Part shown: positions 57,189-64,000 of the stretch, one piece after another
How the letters are laid out: the number at the start of each line of letters is the position of its first letter
Position numbering within the stretch: the first letter of the stretch is position 1
DNA from: Streptomyces sp. B1I3
Lineage (GTDB): Bacteria; Actinomycetota; Actinomycetes; Streptomycetales; Streptomycetaceae
Direction: 5' to 3'
DNA length: 64,000 nucleotides
Assembly (NCBI RefSeq): GCF_030816615.1
Contig: NZ_JAUSYD010000001.1
Coordinates: forward strand, 7,028,501-7,092,500
Program-made: the position numbers and the translations under genes
The notes under the pieces: model-generated
The model's database searches: none
Told to the model about the DNA's origin: nothing
What the model saw: the letters and a program-made list of their open reading frames with translations, nothing else

Positions 57189-57806
57189 TCAGTTGCCCGT
57201 GCCCGTCCTGCCCCAGTCGGGTCCCGCTGCGGCCCAGGCCCTGTCGAGTCGGACGTACCGCTGTTGCATCATGCGCCATACGGCCAGCCTGCGGGCGGTT
57301 TCCACCAGACCTGCTGCGAGCAGCGTCGCACCGATGCCCGCCAGCACCGCGTGGGTCCGGGCGGTGGAGGTGTCCATGGGGCGCAGCGCGGGGCTGCCCC
57401 GGTCGTCGGTCCAGACGCGTATCCGGTCGCCGGGAGCGGTGGCCGGGGAGGCCGTCGACACCCTGCCCTGGCGGGCGGAGCCGTCGGGAGCCTTCCAGGC
57501 CGCCACCACGGAGGTGCGCGTGGTGTCTCCCGCGACCGCGGACTCGGGGTCCTGGGCGAAGCGCGACGCCCCCGAGGGCTCCCGCACCACGACGGCCTCG
57601 GTGACGTGCCGATGCGCGCGCTGCGCGCGTGCCACCTTGTGGAGGGCGTCGTCGGTGAGTGATCCGCACAGCCACCCGAGCGCCGGGGCCGCCAGCAGCA
57701 TCAGGAGGAGGGCGGCCAGCGCCGCCCCTGCCTCGTGACGGTCGGTGGGCCGGCACAGGGGATTGTGCCGCCAACGCCGGATTCCCAGAAGCGCTCGCAC
57801 CGTCAT
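57189..57806 (-). CDS. Rv1733c-like membrane protein
   Basis: 205 aa from ATG 57806, behind GGAAGGGGG on the minus strand. The open frame extends to 57929. Two transmembrane helices flank an extracytoplasmic domain: one at about residues 27-48 (AGAALAALLLMLLAAPALGWL), the other at about 150-172 (THAVLAGIGATLLAAGLVETA). The domain has VVREPSGASRFAQDPESAVAG and VRIWTDDRG-like sequence typical of the Rv1733c family of actinobacterial membrane proteins. N-terminus basic (RRWRHNPLCRPTDRHE). Function unknown. A ~225-bp spacer with no gene separates it from the beta-helix/AAA+ gene. Confidence 0.8.
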   Translation of the reverse strand: MTVRALLGIRRWRHNPLCRPTDRHEAGAALAALLLMLLAAPALGWLCGSLTDDALHKVARAQRAHRHVTEAVVVREPSGASRFAQDPESAVAGDTTRTSVVAAWKAPDGSARQGRVSTASPATAPGDRIRVWTDDRGSPALRPMDTSTARTHAVLAGIGATLLAAGLVETARRLAVWRMMQQRYVRLDRAWAAAGPDWGRTGTGN

Positions 57807-58010
57807 GCACCCCCTTCCGTGTCCGTCATAGCCCGATACGGCACCGGTATACGCGCGGGAGCGGCAAAGAGAGAGCAACCTCACGCCGCCGATGCCCCCT
57901 ACGCGTCCCAACGCGCGTCCACGGCCCATGAGTTCCCCGGCCCTCGGGACCCCGGGATCCGGGCATACGGGACCGGGGTCCTCGGGCAGCGGCGTCCAGA
58001 ACCGGGGCGG

Positions 58011-58835
58011 TCAGGCCAGGACCCGCACCGGGTCCCCCACCCGGATCACGCCCGGGCCGTCAGGGATCAGGTTCTGCCCGAACAGCAGGTGCTTCCCGGA
58101 CCGCCGGTGGCGGGCGAGCGTGTGCAACGGCTCCTTGCCCCGCTCCGCCGTCCGCTGGTCGGTCGTGGTGACGACGCAGCGGCCGGACGGCTTCACCACA
58201 CGGAAGACGACCTCCCCGATCGCTATCCGCCGCCATGCGTCCTCGGCCCAGGGCGCCGTGCCGTCCACGACCACGTTCGGCCGGAAGCGGTTCATCGGCA
58301 GCGGGCCCTCGTCCGGGTGCCCGCCCTGCTCGATCAGCGAGTTGAGGGCGTCCAGCGAGGCGCACGTGGTGAGGAGCAGGGGGAAACCGTCGGCGAAGGA
58401 GACGGTCTCGCCGGGGCGGGCGAACACCGGGTCGATGTGCCTGCGGTGCGACGGCGCGTCGAGATGGACGAGCCGGACCTCCGCCCCGAGGCGGGCACCG
58501 AACCAGGCGTGGGCGGTCTCGGCGGCCTCCACGACCTCGACCTCGCGCCTGAAGAGATCCGCGACCAGGGTGCGGACCGGATCGGGCACCTCCACGGTCA
58601 GCGGTGTGCTTCCGGGCGCGGACAGGGTCACCCCGCCGCCCGGCAGGGGCTGGGCGGACAGCCGTGCCAGTCGCGGCTCCTGACGCTGTGTGACGGCCCT
58701 GGCCTCGCTGTCGATCAGCATCCAGCGACGGTCGCCGCCGAGTCCCCATGGCTCGACGGCGGCCTCCTCGACCGGGTACGCGGCCAGCGCTTTGACCGGA
58801 TGGACGCGGACGTCCCTGAGTACGGGGGAGTTCAT
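58011..58835 (-). CDS. MOSC domain protein (mARC-like)
   Basis: 274 aa from ATG 58835. N-terminal MOSC_N beta barrel (RDVRVHPVKALAAYPVEEAAV, GLGGDRRWMLIDSEARAVTQR) and C-terminal MOSC domain with the molybdenum-cofactor Cys in KPSGRCVVTTTDQRTAER and LFGQNLIPDGPGVIRVGDPV at the end. It binds a sulfurated molybdenum cofactor. Relatives reduce N-hydroxylated compounds. The electron donor is not adjacent. Stands alone. Confidence 0.9.
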   Translation of the reverse strand: MNSPVLRDVRVHPVKALAAYPVEEAAVEPWGLGGDRRWMLIDSEARAVTQRQEPRLARLSAQPLPGGGVTLSAPGSTPLTVEVPDPVRTLVADLFRREVEVVEAAETAHAWFGARLGAEVRLVHLDAPSHRRHIDPVFARPGETVSFADGFPLLLTTCASLDALNSLIEQGGHPDEGPLPMNRFRPNVVVDGTAPWAEDAWRRIAIGEVVFRVVKPSGRCVVTTTDQRTAERGKEPLHTLARHRRSGKHLLFGQNLIPDGPGVIRVGDPVRVLA

Positions 58836-58881
58836 GCGTCCATACTGTCAGCCACCGCTCACGACGAGCTCTCGCGTCGGC

Positions 58882-59373
58882 TCAGTACCCCCGGCCCTGG
58901 TACGGGCGGTTGTACGGGTCCTCGTACGGCGACTGCGCGGGCGTGGGCCTCGGCGCGGCCGGACGCATCGCCTCGTACCCCGTGCCGGGCCGCTGCTGCT
59001 GCTGGGGCTGCGGCTGGTAGCCGCGGGGCGCGGCCGGCTGCTGGGGGATGTACGGCGCCGGCGCGTGCTGCAGCTGTGCGGGCTGCATCATCGGTGCCTG
59101 CTGCATTCCCGCGTTCTGGTACTGCGGCTGCTGCGCCATCTGCTGCGGGTAGCCGTAGGACCCGGTGGGCTGGGACGGGGCGGCGGGCAGCGCCGGGAGC
59201 GCCGACTGCAGGGCCGGCAGGTAGCTGTTGCCGGTGTCGTAGGCGGCCGGGACCCGGATCGGTGCGATCTGAGGGGTACCCCGCTCGGCGACCAGGGAGT
59301 CGTAGATCGGGGTGTCGGGGAACGACGGCGCGGCGTAGTAGCCGCTGCCGTAGGTGGAGCGGGGGGAGGTCAT
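58882..59373 (-). CDS. DUF6643 family protein, Gln/Pro-rich
   Basis: 163 aa from ATG 59373. No ribosome site is seen, but a TTAACTT box lies upstream, so the mRNA may be leaderless. N-terminus SPRSTYGSGYYAAPSFPDTP and LVAERGTPQIAPIRVPAAYD are conserved in this Streptomyces-specific family. From about residue 60 the chain is low complexity: Gln, Pro, Tyr and Ala-rich, with many PQ/QQ runs, and is probably disordered. No signal peptide or membrane helix. Divergent from the double-TerD gene. Role unknown. Confidence 0.85.
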   Translation of the reverse strand: MTSPRSTYGSGYYAAPSFPDTPIYDSLVAERGTPQIAPIRVPAAYDTGNSYLPALQSALPALPAAPSQPTGSYGYPQQMAQQPQYQNAGMQQAPMMQPAQLQHAPAPYIPQQPAAPRGYQPQPQQQQRPGTGYEAMRPAAPRPTPAQSPYEDPYNRPYQGRGY

Positions 59374-59642
59374 GACACATAAGTTAAGCCCACGATGTGC
59401 TGGTTGGGGAGCCCGATAAGAGGGTTGTTTCACGTGTTGTGTGCGAACCTCGTTCCCCAATGCGAGCGAACTTGGCAAAAAGGGGCACCGAACGCCCCTG
59501 TGATCGTGTAAAGACCGAGTTCACAGGGGGTTACCGGCGGATCGCCGACAGCTGTCCCGTCAGGACTGTGGGCTTCCCGGCGGAGCGGGGATTAGGTTGG
59601 CGGGAAACTCTCCGGCCGGCCGGACTCGAGATGGGGGCGAGC

Positions 59643-60938
59643 ATGACCATGCAAAAGGGAACCAATGTCGCGGTGCCGGCTCCGGCCGTGCGGGTCGAAT
59701 TGGGCTGGCGCACCACTCCGGGGGCGCCGGACGTGGATGCCTCCGCGCTCCTCCTCGTGTCGGGAAAGGTGCGCAGCGACGCGGACTTCGTCTTTTACAA
59801 CCAGCCGGCCCACGCGTCCGGTGCTGTGCGCCACGAAGGGAAGCGGACCACGGCGGACAGCGTGACGGACGCCCTCGCGGTCGACTTCTCCCGCATGGAA
59901 TCCGCCATCGACCGCATCGTCGTCGCGGCCTCGGCGGACGGCGGCACCTTCGGCCAGGTGGCCGGTCTGTACGTACGGGTCGTGGACGCGGCGGACGGAT
60001 CGGAGCTCGCCCGCTTCGAGAGCGCGGACGCCACGGTCGAGACCGCGTTCATCCTCGGGGAGCTCTACCTGCGCCAGGGCGCCTGGAAGTTCCGGGCCGT
60101 GGGGCAGGGGTACGACACCGGGCTGGAAGGCCTCGCGACGGACTTCGGTATCTCCGTCGACGAACCGCAGCAGCAGGCACCGCAGCCGCCCGCCGGGCGG
60201 ACGCGGCCGCCGCGGCCGGCACCGGCACCTCCCACCGGACCCCAGGCCGCTCCCGCCCAGCAGCCCGCACCCCCGGTGGCGCCCCTCGCCGCGCCGCCGG
60301 TAAGGCTCACCAAGATCACTCTCACGAAGGAAACCCCTTCCGTCTCGTTGACGAAACAGGGCGGTACGTCAGGAGCGCTGCGCGTCAATCTCAACTGGGA
60401 AGTGCGCAAACAGTTCAAGGGCTGGGGCGCGAAACTCGGGCGGGCGGCCGCCATGCACGCCGACCTCGATCTCGATCTCTGCGCGCTGTACGAACTCACG
60501 GACGGAAGCAAGGGAGTTGTGCAGGCTCTGGGAAACGCCTTCGGCTCTCTCGGCCGGCCGCCCTATATCCACCTCGACGGGGACGACCGCACCGGCGCCC
60601 TCTCCACGGGCGAGAACCTCACCGTCGACCTGGACCACAAGGACCGGCTGCGCCGTGTTCTGATCTTCGTGACCATCTACGAAGGCGCCCGGAGTTTCGC
60701 CGATCTGCACGCCACCGTGACGCTTCAGCCGCAGAACGGTGCGGCGATCGACTTCTCCCTCGACGAATGCACGGTGCCCTCCACCGTATGCGCGCTCGCA
60801 CTGATCACCAACGACGGCCACGACCTCACCGTTCAGCGCGAGGCCCGCTATCTCGTCCCCCAGCGCGGAGTGAGCCCGCAGCGGACCATCGACGCCGCCT
60901 ACGGCTGGGGCATGGACTGGACCCCCGGCCGCAAGTGA
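59643..60938 (+). CDS. Double TerD-domain stress protein
   Basis: 431 aa from ATG 59643. Two TerD-type beta sandwiches joined by a Pro/Ala/Gln-rich linker (about residues 168-218). Domain 1 has the VELGWRTTPGAPDVDASALLL start, the acidic VDFSRMESAIDRIVVAAS turn and AAFILGELYLRQGAWKFRAVGQGY-like end. Domain 2 begins VSLTKQGGTSGALRVNLNW and carries YIHLDGDDRTGAL and RVLIFVTIYEGARSFADLHA. TerD domains bind calcium in acidic loops and belong to tellurium-resistance/phage-inhibition and general stress systems. No other ter genes are adjacent. The 269-bp upstream region shared with DUF6643 should hold both promoters. Confidence 0.92.
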   Translation: MTMQKGTNVAVPAPAVRVELGWRTTPGAPDVDASALLLVSGKVRSDADFVFYNQPAHASGAVRHEGKRTTADSVTDALAVDFSRMESAIDRIVVAASADGGTFGQVAGLYVRVVDAADGSELARFESADATVETAFILGELYLRQGAWKFRAVGQGYDTGLEGLATDFGISVDEPQQQAPQPPAGRTRPPRPAPAPPTGPQAAPAQQPAPPVAPLAAPPVRLTKITLTKETPSVSLTKQGGTSGALRVNLNWEVRKQFKGWGAKLGRAAAMHADLDLDLCALYELTDGSKGVVQALGNAFGSLGRPPYIHLDGDDRTGALSTGENLTVDLDHKDRLRRVLIFVTIYEGARSFADLHATVTLQPQNGAAIDFSLDECTVPSTVCALALITNDGHDLTVQREARYLVPQRGVSPQRTIDAAYGWGMDWTPGRK

Positions 60939-60946
60939 ACCGCCCT

Positions 60947-60972
60947 CCGGCCGGGCAGAGGGTTCCGGCCGG
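60947..60972. terminator. Weak hairpin between convergent genes
   Basis: CCGGCCGG at 60947-60954 and at 60965-60972, an 8-bp stem with a 10-nt loop, between the ends of the TerD and glycosyltransferase genes. Each arm is itself palindromic. Confidence 0.4.
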
Positions 60973-60974
60973 TC

Positions 60975-62156
60975 TCAGGACTCCGGTGCGGCCTCCGGAC
61001 GAGGGTACGTACGCCCCTTCCAGGCCGCGCCGCGGCCCCTGTGGTGCTGGACGGCGGAGTCCACCGTCATCAGCAGGTAGAGCACGGCGGTGAACGGCAG
61101 CAGCGGCGCCAGCCACAGCGACTGCCGGTAGTACCCGAGCATCGGCATGTACGTCCCCGCCATCACCGCCCACGCCGCGCCGCCCGCCCATGCCGCCGAC
61201 GCGTCGCCCGCCAGCAGCCCGGTGACGAGGGTGACGGGCGGTGCGACGTAGACGAGCCCCAGCCCCAGGACGGTCCCCAGCAGCAGCGCCGGGCTGTGCC
61301 GCAGCTGCGCGTACGCACTGCGCGAAACCATCCGCCACAGGTCTCCCAGCCCGGGGTACGGCCGGACGCTGTCCACCCGATCCGCGAGTCCCAGCCAGAT
61401 CCGCCCGCCGCTGCGCCGCACCGCGCGCGCCAGCGACACGTCGTCGATCACCGCCTGGCGGATGGAGTCGGGGATCCCGGCCCGCTCTGCGGCCCCGGCC
61501 CGCAGCAGTACGCAGCCGCCCGCCGCCGCCACCGTCCGGGACTTCTCGCGGTTCACCCGGCGGAAGGGGTAGAGCTGCCCGAAGAAGTAGACGAAGGCCG
61601 GCACGACCAGCCGCTCCCAGGTGCTCGTCACCCTGAGCCGGGCCATCTGCGACACCAGGTCGAAGCCCTTCTCGCCCGTGGGCCCGGCCGCGGCCACGAG
61701 CTCCCGCAGACTGTCCGGTTCGTGGGCGATGTCGGCGTCCGTCAGCAGGAGGAACTCGGGCTTCCGCCGCCGGGCCAGCGCGATCCCGTGCCGCAGGGCC
61801 CAGAGCTTGCCCGTCCAGCCCGGCTCCGGCTCACCCGGCGTCACCACCGTCAGCGGCAGTCCTCCGTGCCGTACGGACATCGCGCGGGCGAGGTCCCCGG
61901 TGCCGTCGGCGCTGCAGTCGTCGACCAGGATGATCTCCGCGTCCCCCGGATAGTCCTGGGCGAGCAGTGAAGGAAGGCTGGCCGGCAGCACCCCGGCCTC
62001 GTCCCGCGCGGGCACGATCACTGCCACCGAGGGCCAGCGCCCCGGGTCGGCGCGGTCCGGCAGCCGCTGGTCGGTCCGCCAGAAGAACCCCTGCCCCAGC
62101 AGCAGCCACACCCACACGACCAGCGAACCGACGGCGATCCAGGCAACGGCGCTCAT
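60975..62156 (-). CDS. Family 2 glycosyltransferase, HpnB-like
   Basis: 393 aa. N-terminal membrane helix (about 5-25), then a GT-A domain with SVAVIVPARDEAGVLPASLP, metal-binding LVDDCSADGT, LLLTDADIAHEP (the DxD region) and the catalytic IRQAVIDDVSLARAVRRSG. Three or four hydrophobic segments follow near the C-terminus (about 285-370). This arrangement matches the hopene-associated HpnB group, which adds a sugar to a lipid carrier. No hopanoid biosynthesis gene is in the window, so the acceptor is uncertain. Divergent from the racemase gene. Confidence 0.88.
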   Translation of the reverse strand: MSAVAWIAVGSLVVWVWLLLGQGFFWRTDQRLPDRADPGRWPSVAVIVPARDEAGVLPASLPSLLAQDYPGDAEIILVDDCSADGTGDLARAMSVRHGGLPLTVVTPGEPEPGWTGKLWALRHGIALARRRKPEFLLLTDADIAHEPDSLRELVAAAGPTGEKGFDLVSQMARLRVTSTWERLVVPAFVYFFGQLYPFRRVNREKSRTVAAAGGCVLLRAGAAERAGIPDSIRQAVIDDVSLARAVRRSGGRIWLGLADRVDSVRPYPGLGDLWRMVSRSAYAQLRHSPALLLGTVLGLGLVYVAPPVTLVTGLLAGDASAAWAGGAAWAVMAGTYMPMLGYYRQSLWLAPLLPFTAVLYLLMTVDSAVQHHRGRGAAWKGRTYPRPEAAPES

Positions 62157-62214
62157 TCGCCGAAGTCTGCCCCACTCCGGCGGGGCCGCGAGGGCAGTCG
62201 ACTATGGTGACCGG

Positions 62215-63000
62215 GTGAAGATCGCACTCATGGATTCGGGAATCGGCCTCCTCGCGGCCGCGGCTGCGGTGCGCCGTCTGCGGCCCGACGCCGATCTGGT
62301 GCTGTCGTCCGATCCGGGATCGATGCCCTGGGGACCGCGTGCGCCCGAGGACGTGACCCGCCGCGCCCTCGCCGTCGCGCGTGCCGCCGCGGACCACGGC
62401 CCGGAAGCCCTGATCGTCGCGTGCAACACCGCGTCCGTCCACGCCCTGCCTGCCCTGCGGGCCGAGCTGGAGCCGGGTCTGCCGGTCATCGGCACGGTGC
62501 CGGCGATCAAGCCGGCCGCTGCCGGCGGCGGCCCCGTCGCCATCTGGGCCACCCCGGCCACCACCGGGAGCCCCTACCAGCGCGGACTGATCCGCGAATT
62601 CGCCGGCTCCGTGGGCGTGACCGAGGTGCCCTGCCCCGGGCTCGCCGACGCCGTGGAGCACGCCGACGGGGCGGCGATCGACCGTGCCGTCGCCGCCGCG
62701 GCCGCCCTCACCCCGCCCGAGGTGACGCACATCGTCCTCGGCTGCACCCACTACGAACTGGTTGCCGAGCGCATCCGTACCGCCGTACGCCGGCCCGGCC
62801 GCCCGCCGGCCGTCCTGTACGGCTCCGCCGAGGCGGTCGCCGCACAGGCGCTGCGCCGCATCGGTATCGCACCCGCTCCGTCGGCCCAACCGCTCGGCAC
62901 CCTCGCGGTCCTCCACGGCGGACGGCCCACCGGCCTGCCGGAAGCCGCTCTGGCCTATGCCGAGGGCCTCCTCCTCAAGGCCGTCAGCCCGGCGCTCTGA
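62215..63000 (+). CDS. Aspartate/glutamate racemase family protein (MurI-like)
   Basis: 261 aa from GTG 62215, with TATGGT 7-12 nt upstream, so probably leaderless. Two-cysteine racemase fold: MDSGIGLLAAAAAVRR at the N-terminus (the MurI DSGxGG loop), first catalytic Cys in IVACNTASVHALPAL, second in VLGCTHYELV. The conserved FxG-P substrate region is altered (VIGTVPAIKPAA). It interconverts L- and D-amino acids, most likely glutamate for peptidoglycan. A separate housekeeping murI is likely elsewhere because this copy differs from canonical MurI in its first motif. Substrate tentative. Confidence 0.83.
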   Translation: MKIALMDSGIGLLAAAAAVRRLRPDADLVLSSDPGSMPWGPRAPEDVTRRALAVARAAADHGPEALIVACNTASVHALPALRAELEPGLPVIGTVPAIKPAAAGGGPVAIWATPATTGSPYQRGLIREFAGSVGVTEVPCPGLADAVEHADGAAIDRAVAAAAALTPPEVTHIVLGCTHYELVAERIRTAVRRPGRPPAVLYGSAEAVAAQALRRIGIAPAPSAQPLGTLAVLHGGRPTGLPEAALAYAEGLLLKAVSPAL

Positions 63001-63070
63001 CCCGCCCGGCCGCTCCGGTGTGTCCCCGGCGCCCCTCCCGGAGACACGGAACGTGGGTACGCTGCTGGGC

Positions 63071-63646
63071 ATGACGGACCACCCCGGCAACGCGCGGCAC
63101 GGTTCGAGCCAGGCCCCGACCATGGTCTGGACGGGCCGGGCCACCAACCGTTTCCAGTGGCTGCTCGCGGCCGCGGGAGCGGGATGCCTGGCGCTCGGTA
63201 TCGAACTCGCCGTCGATTCGGCGTGGACCAACGGGATCGCCCCGCTGCTCATGTCCGTCATCGGCTGTCTCGCCGCCGGTCTGCTGATCCTGTTCGGCAC
63301 CCTCGCCTTCGTCCACGTGGCGGTCAAGGTCGACGGTGACGCCCTCGAGGTGCGCTGCGGCCACATCGGGCTGCCCCGGCGGCGGATCCTGCTCACCCAT
63401 GTCGTGGGCGCGGACTTCGCTCCCCAGGTCACTCCGCGCCAATGGGGTGGCTGGGGCTACCGCTGGCGCCCCGAGCAGGGCACCGCGGTGGTCGTACGCC
63501 GGGGCGAAGCCCTTGTCCTGAGACTGGGGGACGGCCGGACCTTCACCGTCACGGTGGACGACGCCGAGGCGGCCGTGCGGTTCATCCGCGACCGGCTTCA
63601 CCTGCCGGCCCCGACCAGGAAGTCCGCGGGCCCCTCGAGCACCTGA
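63071..63646 (+). CDS. Hypothetical membrane protein with two transmembrane helices
   Basis: 191 aa from ATG 63071, with TACGCT 9 nt upstream, so possibly leaderless. Two adjacent helices at about residues 28-50 and 55-82 (WLLAAAGAGCLALGIELAV and LLMSVIGCLAAGLLILFGTLAF). They are followed by a soluble beta-rich domain with GDALEVRCGHIGLPRRRILL and EALVLRLGDGRTFTVTVDDAE, which resembles a PH-like membrane-associated domain (bacterial PH_2/DUF3093 type). Function unknown. It sits between the racemase and the apolipoprotein N-acyltransferase gene. Confidence 0.75.
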   Translation: MTDHPGNARHGSSQAPTMVWTGRATNRFQWLLAAAGAGCLALGIELAVDSAWTNGIAPLLMSVIGCLAAGLLILFGTLAFVHVAVKVDGDALEVRCGHIGLPRRRILLTHVVGADFAPQVTPRQWGGWGYRWRPEQGTAVVVRRGEALVLRLGDGRTFTVTVDDAEAAVRFIRDRLHLPAPTRKSAGPSST

Positions 63647-63819
63647 ACGGCGGCCACCCGGCGGCGGCCACGCACGAGCGTTTTCGTACAGCCGCCCCGG
63701 GCACCGACCGCCCCGCCACCCGCGTGCCGGGGACGCCTGGCACGCCCCGGCCTCCCCCGGCCGGCCCGGCGACCGGAGTGGCTGCCACCCGCACAGCCGG
63801 CCACCGTAGACTCCGGCAG

Positions 63820-64000
63820 GTGAGCGCCACCATCACCACCGTCGAGCCGCCGTCCGCCCCCGCGCCCCGCGGCCGTAAGCCGTGGCAGCGGCTCGTCCGG
63901 CCGGCCGCAGCCGTGCTCTCCGGCGCACTGCTCTACGCGAGCTTCCCGCCCCGGCCTCTGTGGTGGCTGGTCCTGCCCGGCTTCGCACTCCTGGGCTGGG
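63820..64000 (+). CDS. lnt: Apolipoprotein N-acyltransferase, N-terminal part (partial)
   Basis: GTG 63820 follows TAGACT by 8 nt (possibly leaderless). The 60 codons to the window edge encode a basic, Pro-rich cytoplasmic start and a hydrophobic segment, LLYASFPPRPLWWLVLPGFA, which matches the opening helices of Lnt (family pattern: small hydrophobic, then FPP, then W-x-L). Full length is about 530 aa, so nine tenths lies beyond the window, including the nitrilase-like catalytic domain. It would acylate the N-terminal cysteine of lipoproteins such as the DUF305 protein in this window. Confidence 0.6.
   Translation, partial: MSATITTVEPPSAPAPRGRKPWQRLVRPAAAVLSGALLYASFPPRPLWWLVLPGFALLGW

Noticed and set aside
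1..64000. CRISPR array, transposon, prophage or integrative element
   Set aside because: No spaced direct repeats, transposase, integrase or tRNA-attachment site was seen, and base composition is even apart from promoter patches.

Overview
The window reads as chromosomal DNA of a Streptomyces-like actinomycete. Base composition is very high in G+C with strong third-position G/C bias. GTG and occasional TTG starts are common, and many starts sit about 6-9 nt after a TAG/TAC-type -10 box (probable leaderless mRNAs). Several families are typical of Streptomyces or its relatives: mycothiol-dependent maleylpyruvate isomerase-like, F420-dependent DDN-type, DUF6421, DUF6643, DUF6986, DUF5134 and Rv1733c-like proteins. 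No tRNA, rRNA, CRISPR array, transposase, phage gene or attachment site was recognised.

Layout. 1-11.3 kb is a glucuronoxylan-utilisation locus: the end of a xylo-oligosaccharide ABC importer (bxlF-bxlG-like), GH3 beta-xylosidase (bxlA-like), a terminator, then a CGAAACTTTCG operator followed by an apparent operon of GH10 xylanase, glucarate-dehydratase-type enzyme, SSS symporter and GH115 alpha-glucuronidase. 11.4-13.8 kb holds an old yellow enzyme, a methyltransferase and an ArsR-like regulator that share promoter motifs. 13.9-27.1 kb is mixed housekeeping and envelope genes: ferredoxin reductase, the divergent DUF305/LVIVD pair, HAD, PAP2, M56 peptidase, GDPD, DUF6421-SDR-threonine aldolase, and PlsC. 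27.3-32.9 kb holds a thioredoxin, a cysteine-containing leader peptide ahead of a flavin reductase, etfBA, a DUF6986 aldolase-like gene and a LacI regulator divergent from a ROK kinase.

34.4-51.9 kb is rich in regulators: a TmrB-like/Nudix fusion, M20 peptidase, FAD reductase, a divergent TetR/DDN pair with two operators, a NarL-type two-component system, ROK, TetR and DeoR regulators, an RsbW-like ATPase and a cysteine-synthase-like PLP enzyme. 52.1-57.0 kb carries two large convergent genes: a membrane protein whose lipase motifs lie at opposite ends, and a beta-helix/AAA+ fusion. 57.2-64 kb ends with Rv1733c-like, MOSC, DUF6643, double-TerD, HpnB-like glycosyltransferase, racemase and the start of an apolipoprotein N-acyltransferase.

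How the genes work together. In the xylan locus, GH10 cuts the backbone outside the cell and GH115 strips (methyl)glucuronate. The ABC importer takes up xylobiose for BxlA, while the SSS carrier and the glucarate-dehydratase-like enzyme plausibly handle the released acid sugar. Elsewhere the commonest arrangement is a regulator paired with one or two effector genes across a palindromic intergenic site. The most unusual proteins are the beta-helix/CbbX-type ATPase, its convergent membrane-hydrolase neighbour and the TmrB-Nudix fusion.
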